From positions 1,302,769-1,366,768 of the forward strand of contig CACVBU010000508.1 of the NCBI GenBank assembly GCA_902728285.1: DNA of 64,000 nucleotides. The letters run 5' to 3'. The position numbers were made by a program, and so were the translations under genes. The notes under the pieces were generated by a model. That model did no database searches. It was not told the DNA's origin and saw only the letters and a program-made list of their open reading frames with translations. This document shows, piece by piece, positions 58,830 through 64,000 of this stretch. Every line of letters starts with the position of its first letter. Position 1 is the stretch's first letter. Source of the stretch: Clytia hemisphaerica. Taxonomy: Eukaryota > Cnidaria > Hydrozoa > Leptothecata > Clytiidae.

Positions 58830-60295
58830 ATGGCGTGGTATAATATCAGTAGAAGCATGATTCCTTGTAAAATTGCGTATTTCTTGTTAATTGCAAAAGA
58901 GTTAACAATTCGCATTAACTTAGTATTATTTCTGTTGAGTATCGGTTTATCGAAAAGTCAAGCTGGATTAATTGTTGGCTTACGGTTGGTCAGCGTTATT
59001 GGGTTTTCTCCATTCATCGGAATGATATCGGATAAATATCGGGTTCATCGACTGACGATTGTGCTTTGTTCCATTATCACTTTCATTTTCAACGCCATGC
59101 AGCCTTTCCTTGCTTTCAAGTTCGGCTCCAAAACATTCCTGTATTGCTCAGCAGGAAATGAGGAGAACCGAAACTCGACAACATCACACCTGAACACGAC
59201 CTCGTCATTCAGTACAGAATCTCACACTAGTACTAGTCCTCCTGATCAGCAAGTTTTGTTTTGGGTGATGTTTGCTGTCAATTTAATCCAATCGCTATTC
59301 GATGGCTCCTTAGATGCTTTTATAGATACTGGAGTCATGTTACGAATCAAACAATCCAATGAAAATGGCGAGAAAAATAAGTATGGACCTCAACGGATCT
59401 TCGGCGTCTCGGTCAATTGGTTGGTCCTATCATCGGGAATTATTGGATCGCATTTTTTCCGAGTGATCACGTGACTTGTTATACCGGTGTGTTTATTTTG
59501 TACGGATTTCTTTCCATTTGTTATATGCTAACCTTGCTTTGGTTGTTCCAAGGACTGAAGATTGAGGTTCACGATTTGAAGGATAGCGAAGAAGAAGCTC
59601 CACTTGAGGAGAAAGGAGAAAAAGAAAAGCTTGGACAACCGTTCCGGACAGTTTTATTTCGGACACTTTTTGAGGAGGAGATGTTAGTCATGGTATTGAC
59701 GTTATTCGGTATCGGTTGTTTAATGTCGGAACTTCTTTATTACAGTTTTCCATACCTTAAAGATCTGAAGGCAACTACCATGGACTTGAACTTATACCTC
59801 ATTATTCTTGCTGTTGGAAACTTCATTGGTTTTCTGATAATCCCGAAGCTGGTGCGTCTCGTGAAAGGTCCATTCCCCACCATATTTATATTGCTGATCG
59901 TGTTAGTGTTGCGGTTCAGCCTGGTGGCTGCTTTCAGTAACCCAAAAATAATCAGCGTTGTTCAGATTCTCTCGATTTTCGATTTTCCAATCACAGAGAC
60001 GGTCAGCTTGGAGTTTGTTTTAAAGAAATCTCCGAAACTTGTTCTTACAAGTATGTACGGAATCATCAATGCTGTTCAATATTCACTTCCCGAATGTGTG
60101 GGCAACACCCTGGGTGGATATATTTATGAAAAATTTGGTGCTAAAGTGTTGTTTTATGGTTGCTCAGTGGTCGCTGCTACACTCTCCCTCGCCCTTGTTT
60201 TATGGATTGTCAAAAGACAGATTCAAGAGACCAAACGAGTTCGAGAAAAAAATGGACAAGAATTAACTCTTGTTGAAAAGGAGTATGCGCTTTGA
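58830..60295 (+). CDS. Major facilitator superfamily transporter, MFSD6-like, with one frameshift
   Basis: The frame starts at 58830 (MAWYNISRSMIPCKIAYFLL) and shows membrane segments plus a motif-A-like loop GMISDKYRVHRL between helices 2 and 3. After an extracellular-looking Ser/Thr-rich loop, YGPQRIFG leads into the next helix, but this frame dies after GSHFFRVIT. The continuing protein is in another frame from about 59420 (VGPIIGNYWIAFFPSDHVTC) through six more hydrophobic helices to EKEYAL at 60295. A single missing base between 59403 and 59428 would join both parts into about 485 residues. No intron fits there. QR(I/L)FG at the start of helix 6 suits the MFSD6/MFS_1-like group of plasma-membrane carriers of unknown substrate. 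A sequencing error is as likely as a true mutation. Confidence 0.75.
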
Positions 60296-60651
60296 TGTTC
60301 TTATGTCTGTTAGATTTATTCCAACCATTTTAACCAAATTTGGTTCCTATTTTTATTCATTCTTTATACCAGGAATGAAAGACCAATTGAGACTCAAAGG
60401 GTCGCTGTCTATCAAGGACTTTGGATAGTTTAATGTTTTCTACTAAGGAATTCAGACTGCGAGTGACGTCGAAATTTTCTACTAGAAATTTAGAAAACCG
60501 ATGGATTTTTGTATGTTTCCTTTTCATTTCATTTCTAACATTTAGCGGAGTCAGGTTGTGAGACTTGAAAATCTAAACGAATCATCAACTCTGCCATCGT
60601 GTTTAGCATAATTTCGCTGTGTTTTTAGGCTACACTTCTTTTATCGAATTG

Positions 60652-60789
60652 GGCTTTTCCAGAAAAGAAATTTACCCCCACTGTTGAGGATGTTGATGTT
60701 TCTAAGTATCGTACTTTATTAGTAAAGAACCCCTGGATATCTGATATCCTCAACATCCTCCCCCGACCCGGACTATTTCTGGAAAAGCC
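60652..60789. mobile_element. Small MITE with GGCTTTTCCAGAAA ends
   Basis: GGCTTTTCCAGAAA at 60652 and TTTCTGGAAAAGCC ending at 60789 are inverted; inside, GAGGATGTTGATG / CATCCTC-type sequences are also partly inverted. It lies in the 3' flank of the transporter gene. Confidence 0.7.
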
Positions 60790-61559
60790 TATTAAAGGTA
60801 ATTTTGGTGTGATCGCGTTATTTGCAATTTTAAGGTAAAACGCAAAAGATATTGCAATTTCTAGTTATTGGCATATTAAATCTAAAGCTATAAGAATATT
60901 GTCTTGTGAATTAGTTCTATTCTTTGTAAGTGTAATTGCAGACATTTTACAGCAGTTTACAGACGTCTACGCATTGCAGCCGTCTGGAAGACACATCAGT
61001 GTAGCCTTAGCTGAACATCAAGTAACTGTAGTAAATGACAAAACTGTTGTTGGCCATATGATGCATTGAAGCCTGATGAAAGGCGTACCAGGCCCCAAAA
61101 TTGTAAGCTTTAGCAAATTCGAAATAATCGTTGATAACGGATTAGCATAAGAGGACAGAGGAAAAGGCAAATTCTCACAAAAATTGTCTATTCAAGGAAC
61201 CAGGACTGTTACCTTGAACTTTAAATTCCTTTTGGTGTCGCCGTTTTCGTTGTTATTTTGTCCCCGTCGATCAAAAAAGCTTTGAGGGCTTTCTTGTCCT
61301 TATAATTGATAATTTGGTGCAGAGTTAATGCATTGTTCAAAACTCGAGTTATTTATCAGATGTTCGCTTTAGAACTCAATGTTTTCGGTTTGTTGCAAAT
61401 TGTATGCCAGTTTGTTAAACAAACGATTCTCAAATCTCGTTGTTTTGATCGAAAGGGGTTCAAATTACTGTTTTAATCTTTTTCACTCCCACGTGTACTT
61501 GAATTGGCTTTCTCTAGTTTTGGCTCAATTTTCAGTCTCTCGCATAATTGTTTCAAATA

Positions 61560-61665
61560 CCTTATCGGCCCTTTTTACGCCGGCCCTAATTTAACACCGG
61601 GCCTTATTACGGCACGAGCGCAAAAATAACGCCAAAAAAGACCGGTGTAAAAAGCGCCGATAAGG
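61560..61665. mobile_element. 106-bp TA-flanked MITE
   Basis: CCTTATCGGCCCTTTTTACG and CGCCGATAAGG (preceded by GTGTAAAAAG) are inverted, with TA outside (61558-61559, 61666-61667). The centre is GC-rich. Confidence 0.8.
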
Positions 61666-61667
61666 TA

Positions 61668-63015
61668 TACGAACAGATGCTCCGATGTCTACTAGAGAGT
61701 TTACTTTTTTACCAAGATCACAGATTCAAATTTTTCGCATTTTTGATTCACTGCCAAAGCTCGCACGTCAGACATATTCTCAGTAAGTGGAGGGCTAGAG
61801 TTCTCATCACACACAACCTCAATTCTCCATTAATACAGTTCCTTCGACTTTGATATTAAACAGCAGTTTCAACAGTGATTCCATCGTATCAAGAAAGTTT
61901 TTGAACGCCGTTGGTTGAGCTGTTAAGAGTATTCCGTTGAAATTTTAACCCCTACAGACTGCTGCAAAATGATTTATTTTATGACGCTTGTTACACGTCT
62001 TCCCTTTTGTTGGGCATCGATTTTTTGTTTGGAAACTTCCCTCAACATTTATAACAGCTTTTTTGACTAATACTCATTCCATGTCGATTGAATTTCTTAC
62101 TATCTGATTGGCTTTTTCTATTCGTTTTCTCTTGGCGTAGAAAATATCTTCATCTGTTACGCGTTTGTTTCTCATTGGTGAGGGGGGGGCAGAAAGGGGT
62201 GCTACAGGCTAAAGGAGCTCTAGCCGGCGCCCGGGACGCAGGATCACTCGCAGGACGAGACGCAGCGCACTCGGTAGCTGTTTCATGAATTGAATTTGTA
62301 GATATAGGTCAGATTACTAATAATCTGATACTTTAACAATTGAGCCATCATATAAGGCCGGTAAAAAATAAAGATGTCGTAAAAAAAAGTCCATGCCATG
62401 AGCCAAGTATAAATTTTAGTAATCTTTTGCTTGTAAGTATTGGAGTCCGTCGCCCCTTTCCCCATTCTCACGGTAAAGGCTTAGCTGATCTCCGTCGGCG
62501 GTGAGCTGGAGTGAGGCCATATCCCTGCTTAAAGTTCTGGGGGAAGGAGTGAATTAAAATTAGCGGGCTGGAGCTAGTGGTGATGCCGTGTTGTTCGTAT
62601 GTTGTTGTTGATCTTGAGTTACCATTATGGATGGATCCGTGGTAGAAACTTGTATCGGTAGCCGAGATTACAGTGCAGAAGACGTGGTTGGAACAGAATT
62701 TGGTGGTAGAAGAGACTAGGCAGGAGCGGAAAATTGGAGATGAGATTGCGGACGTTGTGTAGTATTGGCGCGTAATTTGAGTTGCTGTTGTTGCTGGAGT
62801 TGGAGGACTGCTGAGTGACGAGGATAAAAGAAGCCAGAAGGGCCAGCGACGAATGATGTAATAATGTTAGACGTTAGAGGAGTAGTTAGAGAAGCTGATG
62901 CCAAAGTGGTACGACGAGTGGTACCTTGATTGGGGACTTGGTTTCGTGGCTGAGTGTCGTACCTTGTTAAAGTAGTAGGCCATGACCAGTGCCACCAAAA
63001 CGTTTCACTTTTTTT
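61668..63015. other. No gene recognised
   Basis: A Gln-rich minus frame (62716-63102, QLQQQQQLKL) overlaps a repetitive GTTGCTGTTG-like tract and a foldback, so I do not call it a gene. Confidence 0.35.
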
Positions 63016-63220
63016 CAAAATGTCCTTGACCAAGCTTTTATCATTGATTTTGTAAATTTGAGGGTGCTGATTCAAGCGTGAAAACCCGCAGTTTTTGCGC
63101 AAAATCGCAAATTACGCAAAAACTGCGGGTTTTCACGCTTTGTAACATTCAAATTCGGATTTACACCCTCAAATTGACCAAAATCAATTGTATTGCCAAA
63201 GCTTGGTCACAGACATTTTG
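63016..63220. mobile_element. Foldback element of about 205 bp
   Basis: CAAAATGTCCTTGACCAAGC at 63016 is inverted near 63200-63220 (GCTTGGTCACAGACATTTTG). CGTGAAAACCCGCAGTTTTT and its complement form the inner stem around 63108-63115. Confidence 0.85.
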
Positions 63221-63901
63221 AATTTTTTCATTATTTTTGAACACGGCCACGGCCTATAGTGTTGGTTGGAATATTGTTTGGTACGAAGGTTGAATGATTT
63301 TGTTGTCTCATGGTGTGATGGCACAAAGTTGTTAGTGGAGACAGTTGGTTGTGGAGGTTATTCCTGTAGCTCCAGGATGCATTGATGATGTTGAATTATC
63401 CTTGCATTAACGGGTCATGGGAATAGCCAAGCAGGAAGTTGTCGTATGATACTGGTCAGCAGGCGTATCAACCAATGAAGATAAAGAAAAAACTGTTCGC
63501 CGTGACCTTTCTTATCAAACTCGGTTTGATCTTAAGACCTTTTTCTCTCTAATCTTTGACGTAGTTTTGCTACCACATTTTCTTCCTTGTTCAATTTAGC
63601 TTCGACAATAGTTTTGGTTTTGTCTTGAAGTTCTTGATCACCCTTTCTTGCCAGACTTAATTTACCTCAGCTTGTGCCTTTCTGCAAATGCGAGGACCGT
63701 CAGAATCGATAAAAGCTACCATTTTCAATATTTTCGATGTAAGCGCGCACCTTGCTCCACTCTGCGTAAGATATATTTTTACTGGATCATATGCAGTTGA
63801 CGGTATCCTTGGTTAAATTGTGGACCAGTGGGTTTCACTGGTCCATTTGTAATCCAAATAACTTATTTTGACCAAAATTTTATTTTACAGACCAGACTAC
63901 C

Positions 63902-64000
63902 ACTGGTCCACTATTTGCCCCAAATCCTTGACTGGTCCACTATTTGCCCCAAATCCTCGACTGGTCAACTATTTACCCAAAATCCTCGACTGGTCCACTA
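63902..64000. repeat. 29-bp tandem repeat running off the window
   Basis: ACTGGTCCACTATTTGCCCC plus AAATCCTTG repeats at 63902, 63931, 63960 and 63989 with small changes. The array continues beyond the window. CAGACCAGACTACCACTGG just upstream may be a degenerate unit. Confidence 0.95.

Noticed and set aside
62716..63102. Gln-rich minus-strand frame of 128 codons
   Set aside because: It overlaps a CAA/CTG-like tract and runs into a foldback; no domain or splice context supports a gene.
1..64000. CRISPR arrays, prokaryotic operons, ribosome binding sites or phage genes
   Set aside because: No spaced direct repeats of CRISPR type and no bacterial gene organisation were seen; introns and transposon types show eukaryotic DNA.

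Overview
This is eukaryotic nuclear DNA, AT-rich and gene-poor. It has spliced genes with GT...AG introns, many nested DNA transposons and their non-autonomous derivatives (MITEs), microsatellites, a tRNA-derived repeat and a LINE relic. The protein families seen (THAP/P-element transposase, BEN, chromodomain, SAM, MFSD6-like transporter, LINE ORF1 with a PHD-like finger) point to an invertebrate animal. A cnidarian or similar early-branching metazoan is my best guess; I have no marker gene that proves it.

Layout. 0.6-8.2 kb is a nested repeat island: a candidate Mutator-like element with 9-bp target duplications encloses a hAT-like MITE full of ATCGAT, a 2.1-kb inverted-repeat element and a tRNA-derived sequence. 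8.2-16 kb holds tandem duplications, a TA-flanked MITE, a (GACC)29 microsatellite and one decayed unidentified gene. 16-19 kb carries minus-strand exons: two copies of a SAM-like exon, a truncated BEN-like exon and a 55-residue protein repeat. 22-38 kb is the most interesting part. A minus-strand BEN-domain gene is split by a 7.16-kb element with terminal inverted repeats starting CACCGAATGGG. The element carries two convergent spliced genes: a roughly 700-residue transposase-like protein with the RAG1/Transib/CMC-type acidic, zinc and histidine layout, and a small chromodomain protein. Upstream lie a decayed THAP/P-element transposase gene and an unidentified five-exon gene. 38-58 kb is mostly repeats: mariner-like MITEs, a 150-bp minisatellite, an ORF1-only LINE, a 2.9-kb long-inverted-repeat element, a dead Tc1/mariner transposase, and remnants resembling a kinase and a PHD finger. 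58.8-60.3 kb holds an MFS transporter gene with one apparent frameshift. The window ends in a 29-bp tandem repeat.

How parts fit together. Exon phases of the transposase-like gene agree from exon 4 to the stop codon with no nonsense codon, so it looks intact. In its last exons, D-to-C, C-to-C, H-to-H and H-to-E spacings equal those I recall for RAG1 (D708, C727, C730, H937, H942, E962). A convergent partner gene with a chromatin-reader domain recalls the tail-to-tail RAG1-like/RAG2-like layout of ProtoRAG, but with a chromodomain in place of RAG2. Removing the element with one copy of its CG flank rejoins an open reading frame of the BEN gene, which marks it as a real insertion. All gene models are manual splice predictions; no database search was possible.
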